Below are positions 34,962-43,988 of a stretch of 64,000 bases of DNA, one piece after another. Origin of the DNA: Phycisphaerae bacterium. Lineage in GTDB: Bacteria; Planctomycetota; Phycisphaerae; Phycisphaerales; UBA1924. Positions within the stretch are counted from its first letter, which is position 1. Each line of letters opens with the position of its first letter. The position numbers and the translations under genes were made by a program. The stretch spans positions 1 through 64,000 of the forward strand of contig BJHL01000001.1 of the NCBI GenBank assembly GCA_014192545.1, given 5' to 3'. Below the pieces are notes generated by a model that saw nothing but the letters and a program-made list of their open reading frames with translations, was not told where the DNA came from and searched no databases.

Positions 34962-37595
34962 ATGGATCGTGCTTCAGAATCTACTCGTGCTCGATGTGCT
35001 TCTCACGCTCGCGCAAAGGCGGCTGCATTGCTGACGGCAATAGCGGGGCTGGCGCTGGCGCCGGTTGTTGCTGCGCAGGTGAAGGCGCAGCCGGTGGAGG
35101 AAACCAAGCGCGAGCCGAGGATGGCGAAGCAGGAGCAGAGGCAGGGCGGCAAGCAAGAGGCCGGGTTCAAACAGGAGCCGGGCGTCAAGCAAGAACAGAA
35201 GCCGTTGGAAGTGAAGGCGGATGGCAATGGGTTCAAGGTGGTGAACCCCAATGACGTGCCGGCGGCGGCGGCGAACCCGGATGAATTGGTGACGCTGAGC
35301 GCGTTTACGGACCCGGTGGAACTCACGACGTTGGTGGATTTGGTCGCGACGAGTTTGCAGATCAATATCGTGATTCGCGGGCAGTTGTCGGGGACGGTTG
35401 TTTTCAATGCGCCGGTGCCGGTGAAGAAGGCGGAGTTGATTGGGCTGCTGGACATGCTGCTGGAGCAGCAGAATTTCACGATTACGCAGGATCGCTTTGG
35501 CGTGTGGACGGTTGGACCGATTGGCGAACTGAAGCCAGCCATTGGCGGCGAGACGCCCACGACGCGCGTGTTTACCACGCCCAATATTCGGCCTAGTGCG
35601 ATCAAGCCTGCGATTGAAGCGCAAGGTGGTGCGTCGGCGGGATCGCCTACGAGGCCGTTTACGTATTTGGATGAGCTGGGCATCATCATCGCGACGGATA
35701 CGCCGAGAAAGCTGGCGTCGGCGGAAGAACTCATCAAGCGGATCATTGAAGAGTTCAACAAGGCGGAGTTCATTCGGCTGCCACTCACGCACATTTCGGC
35801 ACCGGTGGCGCGTGAGCGGGCGTTGCAGCTTGTGGGGCAGCTTGCGCAGCCGAGTCGCAGTGCGGGCGGCGACCAGGGGATTATTCAGCAGCAGCAGATT
35901 CAGGGCATTCCCGGTCAGCCCGGCGCAGCGGCGGCGCTGAACAACATGGGTGACCGGTTGACCGTGGATTCGCAGGGCAATGCGCTGATTTTCCGCGGAC
36001 TGCCGCAGGAGATCACGGCGGTCAAGAACATTTTGGCGATTATTGACGTGCGTAATGCGCTGGTGCCTCGGCAATATTTTGCGGGATCGTCGGCGAGGCA
36101 GATTGCGGATATGGCGCGGGCACAGGGGCTGGGTGAAGTGACGACGATTGCGTCGGTGCAGGATCCGTTTGCGCAGAATTTTGGCGGGAACATCAACCAG
36201 CAGTTTGGGCAGAACAACGGCAATCAGGCGTTTGCCATCGGCGGGCCTGTGATGGTGGTGGATGAGTCGCGCGGGAACATCATTTATTACGGCACGCCTG
36301 AGCAGCAGGAGCGGCTGGAGGCGCTGATCAAGGAATTGGACACGAAGTCAGATCGCATCACCATCGAGGTGTACAAGGTCAATGACGCGAAGGCGATTGA
36401 CATTGCGGAAGTGATTCAGAATTTGATATCGAACACGCAGCCTTTGGGCACCAGTGCGCTGCTGCCTGATGGCGGCGGGCGGCAGCAGCAGCCGGTGATT
36501 CAGATTCCGCAGCCGGGCGCGAGTGGTGATGGATCGGGGCTGAGTTTGGATAGCGGGTTTGTGATTGCGGATGAATCGAATAACCAGATTTTGGTGAAGG
36601 CCCGCGCGGGACAGCAGGGTGAGTTTGCGAAGCTGATTCAGAAGCTGGATCAGCGGCGACTGCAGGTGTATATCGAAGCGAAGATCGTGGCGGTGACGAC
36701 GGATGATCGCACGCGGTTGGCGTTTGAGACGCAGCTCATCAATGCGAATGGGACGGGTGGGGTTTTGAATACGAATTTTGGGTTGGGGTCGTTTCCGCCT
36801 GGCGGGCAGCAACTGCTCAACCGCAAGAACGTAAACAGCAGCCTCAGCGGCTTTACGGCGGCGATTATCAAGAGCGATCAGGTGCCGATCATCATGACGG
36901 CGTTGGCGAACGAGACGGATTCGCGCGTGGTGAGCACGCCGCAGTTGCTGGTGGATGACAATGAAGAAGCGAGCGTCGTGAGCGTGGATCGGCAGCCGAC
37001 GAGTTCGTCGCAGACGACCGAGGGCGGGAATCAGATTGTGTCGGCGGGGCAGTCGGCGGAGGCTGGAACGCAACTGAAGGTGAAGCCGCAGATTTCGAGT
37101 GCGGGGTACTTGCGGCTGGAGTATGAGTTGGAGCTTTCGAGCTTTACGGGTGAGGCGCAGACGGTGGGTAGTACGGTTCTGCCGCCGCCGAGCCAAGTGA
37201 ACACGCTCAAGAGCGACAGCATCACGGTGCCGAGTGATTCGACGGTGGTTGTGGGCGGGTTGGTGGTGGATCAAGACACGAAGACGGTTGCGAAGATTCC
37301 GCTTATTGGTGATATCCCAATCTTCGGCAAGCTGTTTAGCGATACGCGCAAGGGTGATCGGCAGACGCGGCTGTATGTGTTCTTGACGCCAAGGATTTTG
37401 CGTGATCCGGGGTTTGAGGATTTGCGACTTCTGACGCAAGGGCCGTCGAACGCTGCGAAGGTGAAGGGAGATATTCCGTCGCTTGCACCGCAGTCGATTG
37501 ATATCAACAAGGCGGCGACGCAGCTTGTGCCGACGGCGGCGCCGGTTCGTGATGGTGTGGTGGAGCGCGAAGTGGTGCCGGTGGAAGAAGAGTAG
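34962..37595 (+). CDS. gspD: type II secretion / type IV pilus-like secretin
   Basis: 877 aa. An N-terminal signal region (AAALLTAIAGLALAPVVAA) precedes a Lys/Glu/Gln-rich linker. N0-like domain at about 105-185 (LVATSLQINIVIRGQLSGTV). Successive N1-N3 ring domains lie at about 195-560 (AEELIKRIIEEFNKAEF, IEVYKVNDAKAIDIAEVIQN). The secretin core is at about 585-800 (VYIEAKIVAVTTDD, VVGGLVVDQD, IPLIGDIPIFGKLFSDT, TRLYVFLTPRIL). It forms the outer-membrane pore for secretion. It is followed by the ATPase gene after a 90-bp tandem-repeat spacer, so both belong to one secretion locus. Confidence 0.93.
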   Translation: MDRASESTRARCASHARAKAAALLTAIAGLALAPVVAAQVKAQPVEETKREPRMAKQEQRQGGKQEAGFKQEPGVKQEQKPLEVKADGNGFKVVNPNDVPAAAANPDELVTLSAFTDPVELTTLVDLVATSLQINIVIRGQLSGTVVFNAPVPVKKAELIGLLDMLLEQQNFTITQDRFGVWTVGPIGELKPAIGGETPTTRVFTTPNIRPSAIKPAIEAQGGASAGSPTRPFTYLDELGIIIATDTPRKLASAEELIKRIIEEFNKAEFIRLPLTHISAPVARERALQLVGQLAQPSRSAGGDQGIIQQQQIQGIPGQPGAAAALNNMGDRLTVDSQGNALIFRGLPQEITAVKNILAIIDVRNALVPRQYFAGSSARQIADMARAQGLGEVTTIASVQDPFAQNFGGNINQQFGQNNGNQAFAIGGPVMVVDESRGNIIYYGTPEQQERLEALIKELDTKSDRITIEVYKVNDAKAIDIAEVIQNLISNTQPLGTSALLPDGGGRQQQPVIQIPQPGASGDGSGLSLDSGFVIADESNNQILVKARAGQQGEFAKLIQKLDQRRLQVYIEAKIVAVTTDDRTRLAFETQLINANGTGGVLNTNFGLGSFPPGGQQLLNRKNVNSSLSGFTAAIIKSDQVPIIMTALANETDSRVVSTPQLLVDDNEEASVVSVDRQPTSSSQTTEGGNQIVSAGQSAEAGTQLKVKPQISSAGYLRLEYELELSSFTGEAQTVGSTVLPPPSQVNTLKSDSITVPSDSTVVVGGLVVDQDTKTVAKIPLIGDIPIFGKLFSDTRKGDRQTRLYVFLTPRILRDPGFEDLRLLTQGPSNAAKVKGDIPSLAPQSIDINKAATQLVPTAAPVRDGVVEREVVPVEEE

Positions 37596-37600
37596 AAGAA

Positions 37601-37662
37601 GGCACTGGGCACTGGGCATTGGGCATTGGGCATTGGGCATTGGGCATTGGGCATTGGGCACT
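37601..37662. repeat. heptamer tandem tract (GGGCATT)
   Basis: GGGCACT twice, then GGGCATT six times, then GGGCACT, between gspD and gspE. It is the cleanest heptamer array in the window. Confidence 0.9.
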
Positions 37663-37686
37663 AGGGAAAGGCAGGAAGCGGTACGC

Positions 37687-39402
37687 GTGGCGAAGAATGG
37701 CAGTACGAGTTTGGTGAAGAGCAATGGGTCTGCCAATGGCGCGTCCAACGGGGTGCATGCGCCGACGGGGATGGAGTTGGCGCGGCTGGCGCAGCTTTTG
37801 GCGCCGTTGCCTATTTCGGCGGAGCAGTTGAAGGCGTTTCCGGCTATTGATGGGTCGGATGTTGAGCCTTGGGATGTGCTGCTGAGCATTCTCGCGCTGG
37901 ATGAGCATCAGGGGTTGCAGATGCTGGCGCAGCGGACGGGGCTGCGATTTGTGAGTGAGCCTTCGCTGAGTGAATCGGCGAGCAAGTTTTATGAAGTGGT
38001 GCCGCCCACGCTTGCGCGGAATAAGTTGGTGGCTGGGCTGGAGTCTGACGGGAACACGATGACGGTGGTGACGGCGCAGCCCATGCAGCCGGCAGTTTTT
38101 GCGATGTTGGAAGAGCTGCTGGCGATGCCTTTGCGGTGCGTGCTTGCGCCGCGGGCGAGCGTGGCGAATCTGATCAATCGCGGGTATGAGCAGCGGCAGG
38201 ACCTGGTGACGGAAATCATCGAGGAAATGCCGCTGGATGAGCGGGCGATTGCGAGTGCGGCGGGTGCGGCGGGCAGCAGCACGGACTTGTTGCAACTGGC
38301 GCGGCAGGGGCCGGTCATTCGGCTGGTGAACATGATTTTGTTTGAAGCTCTGCGAAGGCGCGCGAGCGATGTACACATTCACCCGATGGAACAGAAGCTG
38401 GTGATTCGCTTCCGCATTGACGGGATGCTGGTGGATGCGTTCAGTCCGCCACTTTCGCTGGCGCCGGCGATTTCGTCGCGTATGAAGGTGATGACGGAAC
38501 TGGATATTGCGAATCGGCATAGTCCGCAGGACGGGCACACGAGTGTGCGTGTGGGCAGCCGGAAGGTTGATATTCGGTTTTCGTGTATTCCGACGGTGTA
38601 TGGCGAGCGGCTGGTGCTGCGATTGCTGGACCAGAGCTCGACGCAATTGAGCCTGGATGAAATCGGCATGTCGCGCGATATGCAGGCGCAGCTGATGGAT
38701 TTGGTGGAGCGGCCTAACGGGATTATCTTGGTGACGGGGCCGACGGGTAGCGGTAAGACGACGACGCTGTACGCGGCGCTGTCGCGCGTGGACCGGGCGA
38801 GCCGGAACGTGATGACGATTGAAGATCCGGTTGAGTATCACCTTGACGGGATTTCGCAGATGCAGGTGAACCCCAAGCGCGGGGTGACGTTTTCGACGGG
38901 ACTGCGGGCACTTTTGCGGCAAGACCCCGACGTGATTCTGGTTGGTGAAATTCGCGATGCGGAGACGGCGCAACTGGCGATTCAGGCGAGCTTGACGGGG
39001 CACTTGGTGTTGGCGACGCTGCACACCAATGACGCGCCGAGTGCGGTGCCGCGGCTGGTTGATATTGGGATTGAGCCGTACTTGATCACGAGCAGTTTGC
39101 TGGCGGTGGTTGCGCAGCGGTTGGTACGGCGGACGTGCAGCACGTGCGGCGGCGGGGGCGTTTCTCCCAATGGCGGGCGGTGCGAGATGTGCTTTGGCAC
39201 TGGGTATCGCGGCCGATTGGCGGTGTATGAGATCATGACGATGAACGACGAGTTGCGGCGTGCGTCGGGTGAGCGGATGGACGCGGTGATGCTGTATGAG
39301 ATTGCGAAGCAGCATGGGTTCAAGCCGATGCGTGAGGATGGGCTGCGGAAGGTGCAGCTTGGGTTGACGGATGAGCAGGAAGTGTTTAGGGTGTTGCATT
39401 GA
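37687..39402 (+). CDS. gspE: type II secretion / pilus assembly ATPase
   Basis: 571 aa from the GTG at 37687, which follows AGGAAG. The longer open frame upstream only translates the tandem tract. An N-terminal GspE/MshEN-like domain is at about 30-150. The ATPase has Walker A VTGPTGSGKTTTLYAAL, Asp box IEDPVEYHLDGI, Walker B VILVGEIRDAETAQLA and His box GHLVLATLHTNDAPSA. Near the C-terminus a four-cysteine zinc site (CSTC...CEMC) is present as in GspE/PilB. It is a cytoplasmic motor that drives pseudopilus assembly for the secretin encoded just upstream. The GFTLVE pseudopilin gene at 63 kb could be a client. Confidence 0.95.
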   Translation: MAKNGSTSLVKSNGSANGASNGVHAPTGMELARLAQLLAPLPISAEQLKAFPAIDGSDVEPWDVLLSILALDEHQGLQMLAQRTGLRFVSEPSLSESASKFYEVVPPTLARNKLVAGLESDGNTMTVVTAQPMQPAVFAMLEELLAMPLRCVLAPRASVANLINRGYEQRQDLVTEIIEEMPLDERAIASAAGAAGSSTDLLQLARQGPVIRLVNMILFEALRRRASDVHIHPMEQKLVIRFRIDGMLVDAFSPPLSLAPAISSRMKVMTELDIANRHSPQDGHTSVRVGSRKVDIRFSCIPTVYGERLVLRLLDQSSTQLSLDEIGMSRDMQAQLMDLVERPNGIILVTGPTGSGKTTTLYAALSRVDRASRNVMTIEDPVEYHLDGISQMQVNPKRGVTFSTGLRALLRQDPDVILVGEIRDAETAQLAIQASLTGHLVLATLHTNDAPSAVPRLVDIGIEPYLITSSLLAVVAQRLVRRTCSTCGGGGVSPNGGRCEMCFGTGYRGRLAVYEIMTMNDELRRASGERMDAVMLYEIAKQHGFKPMREDGLRKVQLGLTDEQEVFRVLH

Positions 39403-39460
39403 GGAGGGGAGCGGGGAGCGGGGAACGGGGAGCGGGGAGCGGGGAGCGGGGAGTGGGGAG
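39403..39460. repeat. heptamer tandem tract (GGGGAGC)
   Basis: About seven head-to-tail copies of GGGGAGC with single-base variants (GGGGAAC, GGGGAGT), immediately after the gspE stop. Confidence 0.85.
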
Positions 39461-39476
39461 ATTCTCGTAGCTACGC

Positions 39477-40193
39477 TTGGGCGTGTCTGAGCCGATCACT
39501 ATCAATTTTGCGAAGCCGATTGGGTTGTTTCCGCTGGAGGCGGTGTCGTTGTTGCCTCAGCAGGTGATTCCGCTGCACATTTTTGAGCCTCGGTATAAGC
39601 AACTGGTGCAGCACGCGCTGGATTCGACAGGGCTGATTGCGATGGCTGTGTTTGAGGGTGGGGCGTGGCGGCAGCAGTATCACGGTCGGCCGGCGATTCG
39701 GCCGGCGGTGTGCGTGGGGCACATCGTGCGGCATGAGGATTTGGAGGGTGGGCGGCTGAATGTGTTGTTGCAGGGGGTGTGTAGGGCGACGGTGGTGCAG
39801 GAGCTGCCGGCGAGCGAGGAGCGGCTGTATCGCGTTGCGATGTTGTCGCCCATGAGTGATGATGAGGGCGAGCTGAGTTTGGATGACACACTCAATGACG
39901 CGAGGAGTCAGATCACGACGATGCTGGCGGATGGGCCATTGGCGAAGTTGGCGGCGGCGGGGCCCGTGCTGGAGTATTTGCGTAATGATGAGATTCCAAC
40001 GCCCGCGCTGCTTGAGCTGGTAAGTGTGGCGCTGGCGACGAATCCGACGGTGCGGTATCAGCTATTGGCAGAGCCAGATGCGAAGCAGCGGGCACGGGTG
40101 CTGCTGGCGGAGCTTGAGCAGTTGGCACGGCTGGTGCGGCTGGCGCAGCAGCAGTGTCCGGAAGAGTGGCCCAAGGGTGCGAGTTGGAATTGA
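39477..40193 (+). CDS. stand-alone LON substrate-binding domain protein
   Basis: 238 aa. The start is non-ATG: TTG at 39477 or GTG at 39483, since no in-frame ATG occurs early. The N-terminal half matches the Lon N-domain (IGLFPLEAVSLLPQQVIPLHIFEPRYKQLV, GLIAMAVFE, VGHIVRHEDLEGGRLNVLLQG). There is no ATPase or protease domain. The C-terminal part is helical. Such proteins may act as adaptors; the role is not known. It follows a GGGGAGC repeat tract that could affect its expression. Confidence 0.85.
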   Translation: MGVSEPITINFAKPIGLFPLEAVSLLPQQVIPLHIFEPRYKQLVQHALDSTGLIAMAVFEGGAWRQQYHGRPAIRPAVCVGHIVRHEDLEGGRLNVLLQGVCRATVVQELPASEERLYRVAMLSPMSDDEGELSLDDTLNDARSQITTMLADGPLAKLAAAGPVLEYLRNDEIPTPALLELVSVALATNPTVRYQLLAEPDAKQRARVLLAELEQLARLVRLAQQQCPEEWPKGASWN

Positions 40194-40308
40194 TTGGGAG
40201 GGGTTGTGGGGGTTGTGATGGGGTTTTGGGACGTTTTTGGCGGGGAAGTTGAGAGATTGATGGCGAGGTGCCTGGCCCAATCGCACGGTTAGAGCAAGGA
40301 GTTATGCC

Positions 40309-40968
40309 ATGCACATGAGCCGAGGAGTGCGGAGTGGTTGTCTGATCGCTGCGCTGGTTGCGAGCGCGGGTGGTGCGTTCGCGAAGCCTGAGAACGGTGA
40401 GAAGCGAGACAAGCTGGCTCGCATGACGGCGGTGAAAAGTGAAACTCCCACGAGCATGAAAGTGGTGACGAGCAACGAGCGAGGCGGCAGCAAGACGGTT
40501 GAGGTGCAGCGGGAGAAGACGGAAGATGGGATGCAAACCACGCGGCATGCGACGGTGACGACGGCGAACGGCACCACGGTGGTGAACGACGACACGTGGA
40601 CGCGCACCAAGACCGAGAATGGCTCGCAGGTTTCGCGGTCGGGCAAGAGCACGGTGATCAAGCCGAGCGGCGAGAGCAAGACGGCGACGCGCAGCAGTCT
40701 TTCGACGCGCGATGGGAAGACGGTAACACGGGTGAGCGCTAGCACCGGGCCGGAGGGGAGGACGCGCAGCGTGAACGCGAGCGCGGTGGGCGGCGAGGGC
40801 GGCGTGAAGCTGAACAAGCAAGTCAAGCGGCGGGATGGGTCAACCGTGACACGCAGCGGCGAGGTGAAGGTGGAGAAGACGGAAGAAGTTCCGTCGCCGG
40901 GTACAACGACTGATGCAAAGAGCGACGCGAACAAGGATGCGAAGACTCAGCCGGTTGCGGGTGAGTAG
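40309..40968 (+). CDS. secreted Thr/Lys/Ser-rich repetitive protein
   Basis: 219 aa. AAGGAG lies 10 bases before the ATG. Signal peptide: SGCLIAALVASAGGAFA. The mature protein is low in hydrophobics and rich in Thr, Ser, Lys, Arg, with recurring short motifs such as RDGKTVTRV, RDGSTVTRSG and ANGTTVVND. This suggests a beta-type repeat, perhaps wall-associated or fibrous. I do not recognise the family. A strong terminator lies 55 bp after the stop. Confidence 0.6.
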   Translation: MHMSRGVRSGCLIAALVASAGGAFAKPENGEKRDKLARMTAVKSETPTSMKVVTSNERGGSKTVEVQREKTEDGMQTTRHATVTTANGTTVVNDDTWTRTKTENGSQVSRSGKSTVIKPSGESKTATRSSLSTRDGKTVTRVSASTGPEGRTRSVNASAVGGEGGVKLNKQVKRRDGSTVTRSGEVKVEKTEEVPSPGTTTDAKSDANKDAKTQPVAGE

Positions 40969-41022
40969 GTGCTGGGGGCGGCTTCAGGACCGATGACAGA
41001 ATAAAGCGGTTCTCTCCCCTCG

Positions 41023-41067
41023 CGCCGGCGTCGGACGTCAGTATTGGCGGCCACGCCGGCGGCTTTT
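41023..41067 (+). terminator. terminator with long loop
   Basis: Perfect 9-bp stem CGCCGGCGT/ACGCCGGCG (41023-41031 with 41053-41061), 21-nt loop, followed by GCTTTTC. Confidence 0.7.
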
Positions 41068-41110
41068 CGTTGGTAATTGATTGGGAAATACCGAAATTCT
41101 GTCGCGTAGT

Positions 41111-41129
41111 GTCCCACCAGTCGTGGGAC
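41111..41129. other. GTCCCAC/GTGGGAC hairpin
   Basis: Perfect 7-bp inverted repeat with a 5-nt loop, about 75 bp upstream of the porin promoter. It may be an operator or a remnant terminator; nothing more can be said. Confidence 0.4.
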
Positions 41130-41202
41130 AGCGCGGAATGTAAACGCTTTCCGAGCGAAGGCTTAGCGATTGTGACGACTTCACATTGTGTTCGTGAGGC
41201 GT

Positions 41203-41243
41203 TTGCGTTTCTTGCGTGCGTCCGGTATTCTACAGACGTCTGT
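41203..41243 (+). promoter_or_regulatory. porin promoter with palindromic operator
   Basis: TTGCGT (41203-41208), 17-bp spacer, TATTCT (41226-41231). A perfect 12-bp palindrome ACAGACGTCTGT (41232-41243) starts right after the -10 box and covers the expected transcription start, a position where a repressor would block initiation. Confidence 0.55.
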
Positions 41244-41299
41244 TCTCACGAGGGTGGCGGGGTGCCAGCCGAAGAGGACCAGACGACGTGGAGACTCGC

Positions 41300-42445
41300 A
41301 TGACGCGTTTGATGATGGCGATGGCATTGGCGGGCACGTCGATGGTGGCGAGCGCGCAGGACGCGACGAGCGGTCGCGATGACAGGGGCATGTTCATCAA
41401 GGCGGGGGACACGAAGCTGAGCGTGGGCGGGTTTGCGCAATTTCGGTATTACGCGAATTTTCGCGATGATGCAGGTGACAACGAGGACTTCACGAGCGGC
41501 TTTACGACGCGGCGAACGCGGCTGAATTTTCAGGGCAATCTCACGAAAGAGCTGAGCTTTCGTGTGGATGGAGATGTGATGCCCGGCACGGGTGTGTTTG
41601 GCAACACCACCGACACGTACTTGGATTACAAGATTGATGACAACTTCTCGGTGCGGCTGGGGCAGTTCAAGCCGCCACTGCTGAAGGAAGAGTTGATCAA
41701 TGATCTGAACCAGCAGTTTGTGGAGCGCCGGCAACTGAATGCAGCGTTTACCGGCTTGAGGTCGCAGGGCATTCAACTTGGGTACAACGCGGAGAAGTTC
41801 CGCGGTTGGGCGATGTTGAGCGATGGACTCAAGGCTAGCAATACCGATTTTGACAGCAATCGAGAAAGCGATTACGCGTTGACGGGCCGCGTGGAACTGA
41901 TGTGGGCAGGAGATGACTGGAAGCGGTTTGATCGCTTCACGAGCTGGCGCGACAGTGAGTATGCGGGGACCATTGGCGGCGCGGTGCACTATCAAGATGG
42001 TGGCGAGACCGGCGGCACCACGGACCAGAGTGTGCTGGTGTACACGCTGGATGCAATGGTGCAAGGCAATGGCTGGAATTTGTTCGCGGCGGGCGTGGGT
42101 CGCAACACCGAGCCCGCAACTGGCAGCAGTGTTGATGATTTTGGCGTGATGGTGCAGGGTGGGTACTTTGTCAGTGACCAGACTGAGCTGTTCGCGCGGT
42201 ATGCGTTTGTGAGTCCTGACGACAATCGCACCAATGGTAATGACTTCAATGAAATTGGCGTGGGCGTTGGGTACTACTTCTTCCCCAAGAGCGTGGCGGC
42301 GAAGTTCACGGCGGATGTGAACTGGGCGCTGGATGACCAGGCAGGCAGCGGCGATGTGGTACAGGCCAGCAGCATTGACGGCTTTCTTGCGAGCGGCAGT
42401 GATGACCAGATTTTCATTCGGTTGCAGATGCAGATTCAGTTCTGA
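41300..42445 (+). CDS. phosphate-selective porin (OprP/OprO family)
   Basis: 381 aa from the ATG at 41300, preceded by GGAG. Signal peptide: MTRLMMAMALAGTSMVASAQ. The body is typical porin sequence: alternating polar/hydrophobic strands, SVGGFAQFRYYANF, RRTRLNFQGNLTKELSFRVD, VRLGQFKPPLLKEELI. It ends in FIRLQMQIQF with the C-terminal Phe needed for outer-membrane insertion. OprP-type porins admit anions, notably phosphate. An outer membrane is thereby implied. The upstream region has a 17-bp-spaced promoter with an overlapping palindrome. Confidence 0.88.
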   Translation: MTRLMMAMALAGTSMVASAQDATSGRDDRGMFIKAGDTKLSVGGFAQFRYYANFRDDAGDNEDFTSGFTTRRTRLNFQGNLTKELSFRVDGDVMPGTGVFGNTTDTYLDYKIDDNFSVRLGQFKPPLLKEELINDLNQQFVERRQLNAAFTGLRSQGIQLGYNAEKFRGWAMLSDGLKASNTDFDSNRESDYALTGRVELMWAGDDWKRFDRFTSWRDSEYAGTIGGAVHYQDGGETGGTTDQSVLVYTLDAMVQGNGWNLFAAGVGRNTEPATGSSVDDFGVMVQGGYFVSDQTELFARYAFVSPDDNRTNGNDFNEIGVGVGYYFFPKSVAAKFTADVNWALDDQAGSGDVVQASSIDGFLASGSDDQIFIRLQMQIQF

Positions 42446-42474
42446 TTTGTGCGAACGTCTACAAACGTCTTGTG

Positions 42475-42508
42475 ACAAGCCCGGTGATTGACGGGTTTGT
42501 TGCGTTTT
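42475..42508 (+). terminator. weak terminator after the porin gene
   Basis: ACAAGCCCG pairs with CGGGTTTGT (one G-U), loop of 8, then TGCGTTTTGG. Two AACGTCT direct repeats precede it (42453-42471), similar to half of the operator palindrome. Confidence 0.45.
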
Positions 42509-42549
42509 GGAGTCGATGCGCGGGGCGGTGTGGGTATCTACGCTGAGGC

Positions 42550-43314
42550 GTGGCACTGCTTGAAGCGCGGAATCTTCGGAAGTCGTTTCACTCTCGCACG
42601 GTGGTGCAGGATGTGTCGTTTGATGTTGAGCGGGCGGAGGTTGTGGGGTTGCTGGGGCGCAATGGCGCGGGAAAGACGACCAGCTTTCGCATGGCGATTG
42701 GGATGATTGATCCTGATAAGGCCAGCGGAGCGAAGATTACCTTTGATGGGCAGGATGTCACCGCATTGCCCATGTATCAGCGGGCGCGGCGCGGGATGGG
42801 GTATTTGAGCCAAGAGCCCAGCATCTTCGGTCGGCTGACGTGTGAAGAGAACTTGCTGGTGATTTTGGAGACGCTGGGGATTGCGAAATCTGAGCAGCTT
42901 GCGCGGGCGGGAGCACTGTTGGAGCAGTTTGCGCTGCTGCATAAGGCGAAGCATCCGGCGAGGACTTGCAGCGGCGGGGAGCGGCGGAAGTTGGAGATTG
43001 CGCGGGCGCTGGTGACGCAGCCGAGGCTGATTTTGCTCGATGAGCCCTTCAGCGGCGTGGATCCGATTGCGGTGGAAGAGTTGCAGAGTGAGATTCGGCG
43101 GCTGGCGGAGCGGGGGATTGCGATTTTGATTACGGATCACAACGTGCAGCAGACGCTGCGGGTGTGTGATCGGGCGTGCATTATTGTGGAGGGGAAGAAA
43201 CTGGCGGAGGGGACGCCTCGGGAACTGATCAACAATGAGATGGTGAAGAAGGCGTATTTGGGCGGGTTGTTTCGTGGGGATGAGTTTGATGCGGCGCGAG
43301 CGGGTGCGAAGTAG
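42550..43314 (+). CDS. lptB: LPS export ABC transporter ATP-binding protein
   Basis: 254 aa, GTG start. Walker A GLLGRNGAGKTTSFRM, Q-loop GYLSQEPSIFGRLT, signature CSGGERRKLEIARAL, Walker B LILLDEPFSGVDPIAVEELQ, and switch His in LITDHNVQQTL are all present in the form seen in LptB. It powers LPS extraction from the inner membrane together with LptF/LptG, which are not in the window. It is probably cotranscribed with the PEGA lipoprotein gene that follows after 13 bp. Confidence 0.93.
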   Translation: MALLEARNLRKSFHSRTVVQDVSFDVERAEVVGLLGRNGAGKTTSFRMAIGMIDPDKASGAKITFDGQDVTALPMYQRARRGMGYLSQEPSIFGRLTCEENLLVILETLGIAKSEQLARAGALLEQFALLHKAKHPARTCSGGERRKLEIARALVTQPRLILLDEPFSGVDPIAVEELQSEIRRLAERGIAILITDHNVQQTLRVCDRACIIVEGKKLAEGTPRELINNEMVKKAYLGGLFRGDEFDAARAGAK

Positions 43315-43327
43315 GAGCGAGGCCGAC

Positions 43328-43759
43328 ATGGTGCGAAGCGATAAACGGGTGCGAAGCTATGAACGATGGTTGGTGGTCGGGCTTGTGGGCGCGGTGGGCG
43401 TGCTGGGTGGCTGCATGTCGCGGCGGGTGAGCATTACGAGCGAGCCGGCGGGGGCGACGGTGACGGTCAATGACGTGGAGATTGGGCGCACGCCGGTTGA
43501 TGCGGACTTTACGTATTACGGGGTGTATGACGTGCTGGTGATGAAGGAGGGGTTTGAGCCGCTGCGGACGAAGGCGAAGGCGAGAGCGCCGCTGTATGAA
43601 TTTCCGCCGGTTGATTTGGCGGCGAGTGCGGTGCCGACGGGGGTGGAGACGGTGGTGAAGTGGCACTTCACGCTGTCGCCCATGTTGGAGCGGACGCAGA
43701 CGGCGGAGGAATTTGAGCGGGGGATGATGGAACGGGCGCGGGAACTGCGGGGGAAGTGA
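43328..43759 (+). CDS. PEGA-domain lipoprotein
   Basis: 143 aa from the ATG at 43328; an earlier ATG overlaps lptB. Signal sequence ends in the lipobox VLGGC, so it is lipidated at Cys. Immediately after, RRVSITSEPAGATVTVNDVEIGRTP is a PEGA motif, a small beta domain found in surface-layer and envelope proteins. The C-terminal 40 residues are helical. The location after lptB suggests an envelope role. Confidence 0.8.
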   Translation: MVRSDKRVRSYERWLVVGLVGAVGVLGGCMSRRVSITSEPAGATVTVNDVEIGRTPVDADFTYYGVYDVLVMKEGFEPLRTKAKARAPLYEFPPVDLAASAVPTGVETVVKWHFTLSPMLERTQTAEEFERGMMERARELRGK

Positions 43760-43836
43760 TTGGCGGGCTCTACGCAGGCCTGGTTCACCGCGATGAACGA
43801 ATGCGAAAAAGCGGGCGGTGTAACGAGCCTTCGTTT

Positions 43837-43981
43837 ACCACAGAGGCGCAGAGACACAGAGAAAGGCAGGAGATGGGGTTGGGTTTTGTCCCGATTTTGA
43901 CTCCTGCCTTTTTGTTTTCAACACATGCATCGCTGCATTGAACTCCTGCCTTTATCCTCTGCGTTGCTTCGCCTCTGTGGT
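43837..43981. repeat. CCACAGAGGC-type inverted repeat with internal terminator
   Basis: Left arm 43837-43872 (ACCACAGAGGCGCAGAG... AGGCAGGAG) is matched in inverted orientation by 43943-43981 (CTCCTGCC... GCCTCTGTGGT). Inside, GGCAGGAG (43865-43872) also pairs with a closer CTCCTGCC (43901-43908) followed by TTTTTG, giving a terminator-like hairpin between the convergent PEGA and acyltransferase genes. The outer sequence resembles the CTCTGTGTCTCTGTGGT elements seen between genes in many unrelated bacteria. Confidence 0.8.
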
Positions 43982-43988
43982 GAATGGA

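Noticed and set aside
37601..37662. CRISPR array
   Set aside because: Units are 7 bp head to tail without spacers, and no cas genes are present.
37483..37686. N-terminal extension of GspE
   Set aside because: The extension overlaps gspD and translates the GGGCATT tract into HWALGIG repeats; a GTG with ribosome-binding site at 37687 fits the family better.
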